Assembly (NCBI GenBank): GCA_007844125.1 | Contig: CM017568.1 | Coordinates: forward strand, 2,824,547 to 2,888,546 | Direction: 5' to 3' | From: Sinonovacula constricta | Taxonomy: Eukaryota; Mollusca; Bivalvia; Cardiida; Solecurtidae | Length of the DNA stretch: 64,000 nucleotides | Shown: one piece after another, positions 11,853 to 24,004 of the stretch | Position numbering within the stretch: the first letter of the stretch is position 1 | Layout: the number at the start of each line of letters is the position of its first letter | The notes under the pieces: generated by a model | Told to the model about the DNA's origin: nothing | Seen by the model: the letters and a program-made list of their open reading frames with translations, nothing else | Databases searched by the model: none | Made by a program: the position numbers and the translations under genes

Positions 11853-12689
11853 TATTCTGAAGTGGGATTTTTAATGTTTGTTGAAAGTGTTTGACCTTAA
11901 GATATGACTTCCTCTGACATACATTTTTGGCAAATTTGGTGTAAGGTATATTTAACTTCAGAGTATTTTATTACCAAAAAAGAAAAAATAATTAAATAAT
12001 AGACTAAGCAGGGTATACTTCAAGTGAGGTAATAATCTGCAAAATACAGTAATTTAAAATTGCTGTATGGCATGAGAATAGCAGTTATATGCCCTTAAAT
12101 TGGGAGAAACCTGTGGTAGCCACAGGAATTGCTGTGTCTATATGGTTGCTGTAGGGCATGCCTTATATTGTTCGAATATGGGACAAAACATCTCATCGAC
12201 AAAACATCCCACTGGTTTTGACTGGGTGGACAAAACATCCCATGTCATTTTGATATGGTGGACAAAACTTCCCATGCTGATTTATACTGTAATGTTCCTT
12301 CTTTCCTGTCATTTGCCACACATATTTTTAATAACCTATAATTTATGATATATGTTAAATACCTACTACATTTTAAAACCTTTAAAACATTTACTGTGAA
12401 TACCTAAGAAACAAAGGTAATTTTTTCAAATCCTGCAATAAGTCAATATATTCCATGTATTTCACTATACCTAACATCCATTTATTATGTAAATAAATTG
12501 TATTATCTATTCTAATAAGGTAATTAACATCAGGTAATTGATCACACCTTATTATAATTTGACTTGGTGCCATCTAATGTGATTGTACATAGAAGTTTAA
12601 GTAAAGTTCTATTTAAAGCAACACTTCTGTGAGCATAGTCTTGACTGACTTTCAAAGCCCCAGAGTGGGATGAATTGCTTAATTTTTCC

Positions 12690-12785
12690 TCCAAACCATC
12701 CATACTTGGTACTCAATAATACCATCTCACTACATCAATTCTAATGTAGGATTGGGTTGGATATGTGGGAAGGCAAATCAGTGGC
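12690..12785. repeat. dispersed ~85-bp repeat, copy 2
   Basis: Shares the aaaccatccatacttggtac opening with the copies at 10.2 and 13.3 kb; the remainder is diverged. Confidence 0.35.
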
Positions 12786-13251
12786 TCATTTCACCAACCT
12801 TAACTTAACTTAAAAATATATACTACTTTAACACTCATTTTTTAGTTATAAAACAAACTGGTGGAATACATTTTTGATGTTTTAAGTTTTAAATACTTAT
12901 CTGGGGCATACTTAATGCTAAGTAAATGTTGGTAGAAATCTCTCTGGATTTACTTATTTTGCCTTGCTTGCTTTTTAAGTGCTTTTAAAGGTTGTTTTTG
13001 CAGTCTGTGGTCTTATAGTGGTTTGGTTTGTTTTCTTTTTGATGTGTAATTTATGTATACGCATAGTACTTTCAGTGATTTCCAGCTAGCCTTTTTTGTG
13101 ATGGTAGTGAGGACATTCTGGGTAGGCAAGGCAGACCTGCTGCAGAATGCCTGTTAGGAAAACTTGCCATTTCTGGTTCTGATGGATACACTAGGATCAA
13201 ACAGAGCCCTAGTTTCAAGGATTATCGCTCCTACTGACTCCTGTATTTCTC

Positions 13252-13465
13252 CTCAAAACCATTTATACTTGTACTCGTCTCAATGTGCCATTTCCCCGAG
13301 TACCCACATGAAAGGGTTTGGTTAAGAAATATGGGATATATTTCTCACATTATTATCCCTTATTTTCCTTCCAAACCCTATATACCTGGTACTTGTTAGA
13401 TTTGTCTCATTGTGACAGTTTCAATAAGTACCCACAAGATAGGGTTTAGTTAAAAGTTCTGGGCT
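13252..13465. repeat. dispersed ~85-bp repeat, two tandem diverged copies
   Basis: Two successive copies. Each has a tacttgtactc or tacctggtacttg opening, a tctcaatgtgccattt or tctcattgtgacagttt core, agtacccaca, and a closing agggttt(a/g)gttaa. They are spaced about 115 bases apart. Confidence 0.6.
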
Positions 13466-15739
13466 ATATGGCTGCACAAAATCTTGTTGTCTGGAGCTAT
13501 GGATTAAACATTATAAACAGTTCAGTGTTATACAGTCAAACATTCCGTCATATTTAATACCAAATCAAGTGCTCTGCATTTAGTTCTTTAAAGGACATTT
13601 TTAATAAAATCCTTCATCTGTTTTCCTTTACATTTTCATTTTTTTCTCCTACCCCAATTGTTTTTTCCGTATTTTCATATTTTTATCCCCGTTTTCCCCC
13701 ATTTTTTGTCTGTATTTTTTATTTCATGATTTGCAACTATCAAATTTTTAACCTGCACCTAACCTTGACATACCAGTATACCTAAATAGTCTACCAGACT
13801 TTAACCAAGTTCTCTTTAACACCGCTAATATTCCCTACATACCTCACGCAGATTGTCATGATAATGACGGAGTCCCTTTACAGCCTTGTAACTTATAGCT
13901 TTAAATGGACTGATAGGAACTATTCACAGTGCACATGACTGATCAGCTATGACCAATAAATATCTACAGTTTGAATTGTTTGTCTCTCTAGTCAATGCTC
14001 CTTGTGTTTCTATGTATCTGCTTAAGGAGCGGGTATCAGTTTGTTGTGAGACGGATAGGTTTTCCCATACATGGCATTACAAATTAGTGTCAAACGTGTG
14101 ACCAACATACTAGAAAAAGAAACATAAAAATGATAACCTATGGACTACATGTATTGGAAAGAAACTGATAGTGTTATATAAGGTTATGGAAAAAAAACGT
14201 TTTTGTGTGTGAATTGTGTGATTAAAGGTATTTTATATAGAAAAATAGGTTTGCGATTTACAGGTTTTGATTTGAAGTATATTTTTGAAGTGATTCAAAA
14301 AAGATTAAAATAAAAAGATAAGTGTCTGAATTTGAAATCGGAAAATTCAACTGTTGTGTTGAAAATTGTTATTATTCATGCATAAGTTAAAGTTTGATTA
14401 TTTTTTTACTTAGGCATGTTTTTTATAGACAGTTGATACAGTTTAAATTGTTTAAGGAAATTAATGAAAAATTACATAGCCAAAAGTTATAATGACAGAT
14501 TGTGAAATGTTAGTTTTCAAAGATTGTTCTCATGTATAAATGGCCATATACATGTTGTAGATGGCAAAAGAAAGACTGCAATCTTGAAAACAGTTTGTCA
14601 AACATCATTAATTTCTTCTCTTATCATGAGAAGCCAACTGCTGTGAATATGAATTGAAAAAGTGTTGGCACTTGAAAGTTATCAGTAGACTTTCGTGCAT
14701 GGATTGGAAATCCATGTTTTAAGACAGGAGTGTTATGTGACTATGGTGATCAGCACTAAGTGGCTTATTTAGGGTAAACTTCTACAATGTCATGAATTTA
14801 TTTAGAAGATATTTACAGTTGTAGTGAAAGCAGTGAAAAACAAGTTGCCTTTTAATTGTTTTAAAAAATTATTAAAAATTGCATGTTTGTAAGCATAAAA
14901 TATGGCAAACAAATGAAAATATTTGAGCCTTTTTTACTTTATTTATATTGCTTTTTTTGTCACTAAAAAAAGGTGTGTGGTTAAAGACACTATTGTGAAT
15001 AAAAAATAAAGAAAAAAACAATTGTAGAAAGTTTGAGTCTCATCTAACTTGTGGTTTTGCATGAACAGGGATGTGACATTGTTTTATCTATTGTGCTCGT
15101 TAAAATAGTGATTCACCTTCCCAAGGTATCTTTTAGATGGATAAATAAATTATGCTCTGGGACATTGCTAATTGGTTTGAAAAATCAATCTGTGAACAAT
15201 TACCATTTAACATGGCTTTTTCTGCAATAGGATGTGTGAAGATTGTTATCACTTCTGTGTGGATCTATGAAACGTGTCTATGGCTTTTATACTTGTCAGA
15301 TGCAATTAATTCAATTGATGATGTGATGGACAGTAAAACAAATTAAAAAGTAACACCCACCAATTATCTGAATTGGCACTTTCTGACTAAAGTGCTGTGT
15401 TAGAAATATTGATTTTAAATCTTTTTAGTTATCTTTTTTTAAGTTTTAATTTTTTTTTATATCAGCACAAAATATAGATCAGAAAATTATCCAGTACTTT
15501 TTGTACCTGGGTACTTTGACAATGAACAGCTTGAATGAAAAGCAGAATAATTAAAACTATTACTAAAATACATGTTCATTGTTGACATTCATGTGTACTT
15601 GTATGCTAATTTTAACTTTTAAGGCATATTAAAACCCCCAAAGAAATCACGCAAACAGAACAAACTAACAAACAGAACAGATTTGTATTTGCAGTTTTAA
15701 CAACCTTTTGATTAGAATTAACCACATATTTTGTTTCCA

Positions 15740-15933
15740 TATCCCCTCACTGCGTGATTAGAGTCCCGGTAAGGTCAAGAACTTTCATGTGAGAAGGTTT
15801 TCAAAATAACCTGCAGTGTGCCGGTGCTTCGAGATGGACATAAGTCTGGGGTCTTCCTCCTCCAATAATTAAATGGGCGTCATCAATATGACCATAATTG
15901 GGTCTGTGTAATGTAACATAAACAACAACAAAA
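15740..15933 (+). mobile_element. SINE-A copy, 5'-truncated, plus orientation
   Basis: Begins at the decayed B box (gattagagtcccggtaagg) and includes the body (gtgagaaggttttc, gtctggggtcttcctcc) and the A-rich tail. Confidence 0.75.
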
Positions 15934-16515
15934 TATTTCTGTATCATATTTGGTTTCTGTATGGACTAGATTGATAAAGTGTCTTTAGAAACATTTTTAA
16001 TCCATAAAATCAATCTGGTATATAGTCAATGGATTATGATCTGGTATTTAGACACTATTTATTTTAGAAATTGGATTAGTGTTGTAGACATTGACCAGAT
16101 TATCTGTGAAGTTATAAGGTCTCCATTACTGTTTGATCATAGAGTTGTGATTGTCTCCTAACAGTGGTGGTCGTTTTGGGCTCATCGAGTGACACTAAGC
16201 ACTATATCAACAAATCCTAACATCCTAGCACACTGGTATCTGATCTAGTCAGTTAGTGTACCGCATTATTTGCCATCGGTTCAGAATCTGCATTCTTTGT
16301 CGACAAGTCTCTTGGAATATTCATCATTACGTATTTTATTCTCCCCAAGAATAAGAATGATACTAGCTTTAAAAATGAGCATTGTTTTTACAAGAATGAA
16401 GCAGTTAAAGGGTTCAGGGCTCAATGATTGACACTTAACACAATAAATTGGCTCCTGTGATCACTGCTTTGCCATCAAGCTTGGACTCACCGGCCATGGC
16501 TAAATTGTTTAATTT

Positions 16516-16632
16516 AAAGTTTTAACAGTCCCCACCCTTTAAAATCTTTCAGTCATCCATAGAATTATAAAGTGAAAGCCCCCACCCCCTTTAAAATCTT
16601 TCACTTGCCCATAGAGTTAAAAAGCAAAAGTG
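16516..16632. repeat. two imperfect ~55-bp direct repeats
   Basis: The phrase ctttaaaatctttca, followed by ccatagaattataaagtgaa or ccatagagttaaaaagcaaa, occurs twice. It lies just before the 43-bp array. Confidence 0.7.
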
Positions 16633-16653
16633 TTGCCTTTACTGTGATAGTAT

Positions 16654-17782
16654 GACATGTTACCAAACCTAGTGACATTTACCTGACCCTAGGCCTGACA
16701 TGATACCAAACCTAGTGACATTTACCTGACCCTAGGCCTGACATGATACCAAACCTAGTGACATTTACCTGACCCTAGACCTTACATGATACCAAACCTA
16801 GTGACATTTACCTGACCCTAGACCTTACATGATACCAAACCTAGTGACATTTACCTGACCCTAGGCCTTACATGATACCAAACCTAGTGACATTTACCTG
16901 ACCCTAGACCTGACATGATACCAAACCTAGTGACATTTACCTGACCCTAGGCCTGACATGATACCAAACCTAGTGACATTTACCTGACCCTAGGCCTGAC
17001 ATGATACCAAACCTAGTGACATTTACCTGACCCTAGGCCTGACATGATACCAAACCTAGTGACATTTACCTGACCCTAGACCTTACATGATACCAAACCT
17101 AGTGACATTTACCTGACCCTAGACCTTACATGATACCAAACCTAGTGACATTTACCTGACCCTAGACCTTACATGATACCAAACATAGTGACATTTACCT
17201 GACCCTAGACCTTACATGATACCAAACCTAGTGACATTTACCTGACCCTAGGCCTTACATGATACCAAACCTAGTGACATTTACCTGACCCTAGACCTTA
17301 CATGATACCAAACCTAGTGACATTTACCTGACCCTAGGTCTTACATGATACCAAGCCTAGTGACATTTACCTGACCCTAGGCCTTACATGATACCAAACC
17401 TAGTGACATTTACCTGACCCTAGGCCTTACATGATACCAAACCTAGTGACATTTACCTGACCCTAGACCTGACATGATACCAAACCTAGTGACATTTACC
17501 TGACCCTAGGCCTTACATGATACCAAACCTAGTGACATTTACCTGACCCTAGACCTTACATGATACCAAACCTAGTGACATTTACATGACCCTAGGCCTT
17601 ACATGATACCAAACCTAGTGACATTCACCTGACCCTAGGCCTTACATGATACCAAACCTAGTGACAGATGATACTAAACCTAGTGACATTTACCTGACCC
17701 TAGACCTTACATGATACCAAACCTAGTGACATTTACCTGACCCTAGGCCTTACATGATACCAAACCTAGTGACATTTAGCTG
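16654..17782. repeat. 43-bp minisatellite, about 26 units
   Basis: The unit runs acatgataccaaacctagtg, then acatttacctgaccctaggc, then ctt or ctg; successive units are 43 bases apart. The main variation is cctaggcc versus cctagacc and cctt versus cctg. One truncated unit with a junction lies near 17665-17680 (gtgacagatgatactaaacc). Because 43 is not a multiple of three, no long open frame appears. The many cctagg palindromes are part of the unit. No seeding element is evident. Confidence 0.93.
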
Positions 17783-18365
17783 GCACTAGGGCAATTGGTT
17801 CTGCATCTCAATCTTGTGAGCCAAACATAAGCAAGGTACAAGGTATTGAGTTTAACCACTTCAATGTTTAAGTACATTATTATGTCTTATCCAGGGATTG
17901 AACCCATGACCTTGTATACCTGCAGTAAACCTCTCCAAATCTATGAGTGTGATGTTAGAGCTCCATAAACCTGTTGTAAGCACCTTTTGCTGACTGACTG
18001 TTCCAAGGCAGTAAATGTTAGGTTTTGCTATATTTTATGTAATGTCTCTTTTGTTGCTTTTCGACACCTGTTAAGACATAAGGTAAGCAATTTTTTACTT
18101 CAGAATGATTAGTGAAAACAGGCCTGTATAAAAGACTTACAACTATAACACCAGACAATAGGTTAGGGTACTTATTGAAATGATGCTCATTAAGATAACT
18201 GTTAAGAGCATTGTGTACACAGTTTAACCAACCTGTGATGTTTTTATGAGGGTCAGTAAGAGTAAATGGCTGTGTGTGATGAAACTGAAAAAAGGTAGAT
18301 TTTATAGTAATTAAATTAGGAATATTGGTATTATTGTGTATAATTTCATTTTATATGCACGTTTA
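17783..18365. other. non-coding stretch
   Basis: AT-rich spacer following the array; nothing recognised. Confidence 0.4.
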
Positions 18366-18530
18366 TAATGTCACGTGGACAGGTTTTCCAGCTAACCAGC
18401 TGTGCACCATTTGTTCCTATATCCAGACATTAGTCTGAGGGTCTTTCTTTACCAACAATTAACTGGATGTCACTAATATGACCCTAATTGTGTTGGTGCA
18501 GTGTAACACAGAACAAAACAAATAAAACAG
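18366..18530 (+). mobile_element. SINE-A 3' fragment
   Basis: Starts at tcacgtggacaggttttcca and continues through cagacattagtctg and atatgaccctaattgtgttg to an A-rich tail (acagaacaaaacaaataaaa). The tRNA-like head is absent. Confidence 0.75.
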
Positions 18531-18947
18531 CAGAGGTTAACTGATTTTGAGTTAGGAGTACTGCCATTAATATTGAGTGCTAGAGTTGAGATATCTGACT
18601 GTTTACACATACAGGTGTTAAACCATACTTTTCAAGATTTTATTGAATAGGTCATTTCCATCAATATTGCCATGGGGGTATGATATGAGAATAAAGACAC
18701 AAATATTCAATAAACAAACGAAATGGTCACTTTTCAGATAGTTGATGGAATCATGTGCTAAAATGAAGATAAAGCTGTTTATATGTAATATTTATTTTAA
18801 GATTTCACACAAAAGAGTATTTTAAAATCTGTTGCTTGTTGGTTCTTTTACTTCTATTTTTGTTTTATGAAGTAAATAATTTAACCGGTTTGGTGGACAC
18901 AGTAAAAAAATTGTATTTAATAAATATGCTATTTAAATTCTTAGTGC

Positions 18948-19050
18948 TGGAAGGACTTCCAGCCGACCTGTGGTTCGATGCTAGAGTCTCATCCAAAATA
19001 ACTGGAAGTTTCTATAATGATCGTAATTGGCTACTGCGATGTACTTAAAA
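18948..19050 (+). mobile_element. SINE-A short fragment
   Basis: Holds the ggacttccagccgacctgtg block and the tail half (aactggaagtttctataatg, atcgtaattggc), with an internal deletion between them. Confidence 0.6.
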
Positions 19051-19495
19051 AAAGATTTTAAAAAAAGTAGTAAAAAAGTATTATTTAAATTGTTTTGAAA
19101 GATGAGTCTGAATATTTTTGCATGAAAAAAATTCATTTTCAGTCAATTCCACAAAAGTCCTAAAACATTTAATCTATAGAATTAAAATTACCATTTCTAA
19201 AGCGGCTACAAAATTGCCTGCAAGATTTATATTACAAAAATACAGTTAAGGCTATTGATTTTATATTAATTGGTAGTGACATGCATAAATTAGATCATAT
19301 TCAAGCATTGATGAAATGGTAAACAAGGCAATGAATACCCATCCTTAATAAGTGTTGCTTTACTAGAAGTTATCCACACTTTACAGTCAGAATATGGACT
19401 GTTTTTAATGTATGTTATTCTTATCTAAACTGCTTAAAGAAAAGTATCATATTTTAGTGTTGTATTTTTTCACTGATATTATTACACTGCAATTT

Positions 19496-19720
19496 CTGAG
19501 ACCCTGAGTTCAATCCCTGCCCTGACCATATTGAAGTTATAAGTTAATTGTATAGCTGCCTTGCTGTTGCTGAAGCAAACATTAGGGTAGTTCCACAACT
19601 TGTCAGCCCAGTGTCAGGACAATACGACTGGATATGGTATCATGCCAGGTGTTTCATGGCCTCCTATCATGGTAAAGGCAGCGCTATATCTGCTTCCCAG
19701 TAAACACGGTCTCTGGAAAA
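19496..19720 (+). mobile_element. SINE-B copy, 5'-truncated
   Basis: Begins at a B-box-like gagttcaatccctg. The SINE-B body follows: tagttccacaacttgtcagc, tgtcaggacaatacgactgg and gaaaggcagcgctatatctg in similar form. The tail is degraded. Confidence 0.75.
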
Positions 19721-21304
19721 GTGTTTTTCGGTATCATCAACCTTAGAAACCTCTGGACTTTCTTAAATATGTGCTCATTTAAACTGCATCCAGACCTATA
19801 CTTAGTCTCAACAGAACCATCATGCCCGTCTGATTTGTCCTCAGTGACTGATTGATTTCCTTTCTACTGCATACTTTTGCCCATTTCAAAGCTTTTTCAG
19901 TCTTTCACCACACAAGGGCTCACTTGTGGATATAGGACCACAGTCTTGCCAAGCAATCAAATGGAAGTAATGCCTTGTCTTATATTGTGTAAGGAGGGTT
20001 AGCCAGTGGTGTTGAATAGATCTTGGATTAGGGTTTTGGAGTAAATAGATCTTAATGGAACATGTTGTATGTGTATTCATTTAAGGTTTCAGTTTGAGTT
20101 TTTAGTTAAGTGACAGCTGAAGAACTTTTAAAGTAATGGTTTTCTTTGTTTAATGGTTTATTTTGAAATTTGGATACAGTGAATATATCCAGAGATTTAC
20201 CATTTCAGCTAATGTTACTTTGGATTGTAAACATGGACTAAAATTTGTTTTTCATCATGGTTGAAATAGTTTAGAGAATATTTTATGCCGGAATAAATCA
20301 GCATTTGACGAACATTAAACTACTTAATGTATATCAATATATTTATGATAAGGTTACATGCCAGCATGTTTAAGGATGTTATTTTGTTATGCATAAATCT
20401 TTTAGTGTTAATTTATCTGAAAAGGATTTGTTTAAGTGGATTCATTTTCTAATTTCTAGTGACTAGTTTATACTGGTAAATATGTAGTCCATTTGGTGCA
20501 TGAATACCACAAAAATAATATTATTGTATTCATACATTCAATATGACAGAAGTGGGTGTTACATTTAGCTGTGAGGATTATTATACACCCCCTATGAAGT
20601 TTTGGAGACGGTACTGGAATCAGGTTATCTTTCTGTCAAACTGCCTGTCCATCTTTCCATCTCTCCAGTCAGTAGACACAATTTTGTCCATGCTTTTTCT
20701 CCGACAGTTTTGTATCACTTTTGATGAAACTTCATAATATATCTTTAGTACCATAGAAACCTGTTCATCTGCCTTTTATGTCTGTCAGATAATTATAGAA
20801 GTGTTTGGCCAAATTAATACATCTCGCTCTTTAACAGTAACAGAATGTTCCATATGGATACATACAATGAGACTGTAAAAGCTATCATGGTGGACAAACA
20901 CTGAATTCCAAGGTTCAATCTATTATTCTACTGACACATCAGTGGCAATATGTGCAGACAATAAAACCAGTGGTAGACTTATATTTATTGACATTACTGG
21001 CTGCGACAAATGAATCTTCTGCATCATGGGATCCAAAAATATACCGAATCTACCTGATTGAAATCATGATTGATTTTCTATTCACTATATTGATGAACAG
21101 TACAAATTGAAGGTCATTATATCAGTCTGTGATGTACTGCAAATAAATGCAGACAGATTCATGGGGCATTACTGAAAGGGGCATTACTGAAAGGTGACAA
21201 TTGTTTGCAATCACAGCAAACACAGACAATATCTGCCAAGAAGCAAACACAGCCAAGAAGCAGACATTGGAATGAAGAGGATTCATGAATATAAGTTTAT
21301 GTTT
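19721..21304. other. non-coding stretch upstream of the visible gene
   Basis: AT-rich. Near 21163-21195 a short gggcattactgaaagg phrase is repeated. Nothing else is supported. Confidence 0.4.
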
Positions 21305-21314
21305 TATATATAAA
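21305..21314 (+). promoter_or_regulatory. candidate TATA box for the first coding exon
   Basis: The sequence tatatataaa lies about 220 bases upstream of the ATG at 21531. If used, transcription would begin near 21340. AT-rich DNA makes such matches common, and an acceptor-like tttggtgcag at 21342-21351 offers the alternative that this is a downstream 5' UTR exon of a longer transcript. Confidence 0.25.
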
Positions 21315-21351
21315 TGTTGAGGAGAAAGACTTTTACTTGATTTTGGTGCAG

Positions 21352-21530
21352 TCCTCTTACATTTGGAGGCTGGGACGTTTTGGAATTTGGACTGTCCCCT
21401 TGGATTTGGGGCAGTCACCTTGGATTGGGGGCAGTCCTTTGGGAATTCACGGCTTTATCCGAGTAGGGAGAAGGTCTGTTGTCTTAAGGACAAATCCTTT
21501 GGAAATTAGAAACCATTTGGGGAGTGAGCC
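21352..21530 (+). other. probable 5' untranslated region
   Basis: Less AT-rich than its surroundings and directly upstream of the ATG. It holds three imperfect 20-base repeats of a gcagtc...cttgga type (21383-21440). It ends with an in-frame tga at 21525-21527 just before gccATGG. The left border is uncertain: it could be a transcription start or a splice acceptor at 21351. Confidence 0.4.
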
Positions 21531-21696
21531 ATGGTGAACTCTGCCAACAAGGAGATGCGTCGTCAACCTAGCATGGACAATATCCCGAAGCTGCCTCCTG
21601 TAGCAGGGGCCCAACCTTACTCTGAAAACCCGTATGAGATTGACCTTTCATTCCGCAGTCTTGATATTCTCGCTTTTCAGGACCAACAGCGAAAAA
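21531..21696 (+). CDS. first coding exon of an unrecognised protein
   Basis: Codes 55 residues plus one base. It starts MVNSANKEMRRQPSMDNIPK and ends FRSLDILAFQDQQRK. The ATG sits in a strong Kozak context (gccATGG), and an in-frame stop two codons upstream fixes it as the first possible start in this exon. The exon ends at a clear donor, aaa|gtaagtg, in phase 1, which matches the acceptor phase of the exon at 50618; joining them reads ...QRK-S-RNQGF.... The peptide is hydrophilic with Pro-rich and basic patches, no signal peptide and no membrane segment, so it looks like a cytoplasmic or nuclear N-terminus. I do not recognise the family. Base composition is clearly less AT-rich than the flanks, as expected for coding DNA. 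Confidence 0.72.
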
Positions 21697-21704
21697 GTAA
21701 GTGT

Positions 21705-22825
21705 TAAGTGTTATACATGAATACATAATCTGTGAAACGGAAGGGTTTGGAATCCTTCCTTGTTTATTACATTTTTTTCTGTTTTAATTTTATATGTACC
21801 ATACAATTGTCTTTAACCACTAGCAGAATTTATTATTGTTGTTAAAGAATAATATATAATTATAATAATAGTAATAATATTATTATTATAATGTATAATT
21901 TATGTTGATACTTGAAAAAATAATTTTTTGAAAAAGTAAACTTTTTATTAAAAAAAAATGTTGAAGAAAACTATAGTAAAGTTATTGTCAAAAAGGTATT
22001 TTATTGGCACAATACTTATTTTTATAGATTTGTTATTAGATTTATTTTATAACTTGTAATACTTACAGAGACTAGATTATAAAGAATTGTAATTTCACAT
22101 TTTTGCATCTTTCTAGAGACCACAACTTGGCCTGTTGTTTAGAACTGTTCAGCTATCCTGCAGTTTATGATTATGTACTTAAGACAAGTGTTACCTTATT
22201 TTGTAATCAAATATAGCTTGTACAGACTGTACAATCTTTATGGAATGTGTTAGACATTTGGCAATGGACTGTTGTTGTCATTATCATGTCATTCCTAAGC
22301 TGTATTGGGTAAAGTCGATTTCATAGAAATGGCCTAGTTGTTGCAAGGAGTTATTAGATGCTATAGACTCGTACCACTTTAACTTCTTATCATGTATATA
22401 ACTTACCATTTTTTGCAACTTTGGTCCATGTGGGCTAAAGAGTTTTTAATCTCACCTGTTACATGTAGCAGTGCTATGTGAGGGTTTTAAGATTGTTATT
22501 TGTTCAATATTTCTTTTTTGTTATATTATTAAATTTTATTATTTATATTATTAAAATTATTAAACAAATTGTTTTATACATTAAGACAGAACAAATAGTG
22601 CAGCATTTGTTGTGTCCATGTGAAGCTAATCAATTGAGCATATTTTCAGCTCACTTAAAGTCAAAGTACTCATCTAATGTCATTTGTCAGATAATGTATT
22701 ACCTTTTTAAACATGCATTGGACAGCTTTTGATACTTTGCATCAATGCTTTTCATGTCATCTGCTAGAATAAGTCATCATATGAGGCAGGGGCATAGGTT
22801 ATGGTTGACAGGTGGCAGGTAGGCA
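21705..22825. other. intronic non-coding stretch
   Basis: Very AT-rich with a TA/TTA-rich patch near 21840-21905. No element recognised. Confidence 0.4.
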
Positions 22826-23062
22826 GGGGCGCCTGTGGCATTGTGGTATAGTCACTATCTTGTAACACCTCTCACTGTGTGGGTTTTGAGTCCTGTTTCG
22901 GGCGAAAGATTTATTGTGGGAAGATCTCTCAGCTGGCCTTTGGTGTGCCGGTGGTTCTACCTGGTCTATGGTCTTTCTCCAACTTTAATAAGATGGACAT
23001 TACTAATATGACCACAATTGAACCTGTGCAGTGTAACAAAAAACAAACAAAACATAAACATC
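22826..23062 (+). mobile_element. SINE-A copy, plus orientation
   Basis: Clear head ggggcgcctgtggcattgtg, ctctcactgtgtgggttttg, agtcctgtttcgggcgaaag, body, tail (gaccacaattgaacctgtgc) and an aaaaaacaaacaaaac tail. A short duplication (aacatcatgttgtt, twice) follows immediately after it. Confidence 0.85.
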
Positions 23063-24004
23063 ATGTTGTTCATGTTTAAATTCTTTTCCTTCAAACATCA
23101 TGTTGTTTATGTTTAAATGAGGCAAGCATATCCAACTGGATAGTTATAGCTGAATACTTCTTTTCTTATCTGCTTTTTTGCATGCTGTCCATCCATATAT
23201 TTGCATGTTGAATCTTCCCCATTGATTCAATGACACTGCTCCATTCACTAAACATACTTACTGAATGCTTATTTGATGTTGAATTGAATTTGCCCATTTA
23301 AAAAAGACCCCACTCATTGAAATGTCATGAACAAAGAAAATAAAACCTTTGATGGAAATTCATATGATTTTGCTGGGAATAAATGATTTTTTTTTTCTTG
23401 CGTTACTTTTGAGTACATTTATGTACCTTGTATGAGCAATTAAAATTCACATCAAAGGTAGTAGCATTTGTAATGGGGAGATTCTGTCCAAATAGACCAG
23501 AATTAATGTGCATTCAATTTTGACACAGTTAGGCCAATGTATAAGAGTGCTACATTTACAATACCCATATCACATGAAACTTTTTTTTATATCAATATTG
23601 TATTTTAAGTTGTGTGAGAAATATAACCATTGTTCCAATTGTGGCTGGTATATTCACATGCTATATATTTGCCAAGAATAGTTTGATTTTACAGTTTAGG
23701 TACTTGTAGATGGAGAATTTTAACGACCCAAATAGCTTTAAAGGTGTTAACTGCTTTTGTCTCCCCCACCTAATCACATCACGTTCTTTTAAAAAATAAC
23801 ATATTTAAGTTTTTAGAGGTGATATTTTAATAAAATATTCATAAGATATATTTATAATATAATATACTTAGCAGTTAAGTGAACAATATTTAACCCACTT
23901 TACCAACATGGCAAACTGAAGCAGATAATAAATATTTAAGTATGTTACCTCTTTTCTGTTTTTTAATTACTTAACCCTCTTAAAAGTGTAATAAACTTCG
24001 AAAC
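23063..24004. other. intronic non-coding stretch
   Basis: AT-rich sequence up to the edge of the 36-bp array; nothing recognised. Confidence 0.4.

Larger units (their letters stand above)
11853..15739. other. non-coding stretch
   Basis: AT-rich. It has three loosely repeated gacaaaacatcccat phrases near 12180-12265 and the dispersed repeat copies at 12.7 and 13.3 kb. The small open frame at 15152-15346 has no recognisable protein features. I found no splice-bounded exon I would defend. Confidence 0.4.

Noticed and set aside
16654..17782. CRISPR-like array
   Set aside because: There are no unique spacers between repeats; the whole 43 bases is repeated. The genome is eukaryotic. The same applies to every other array here.
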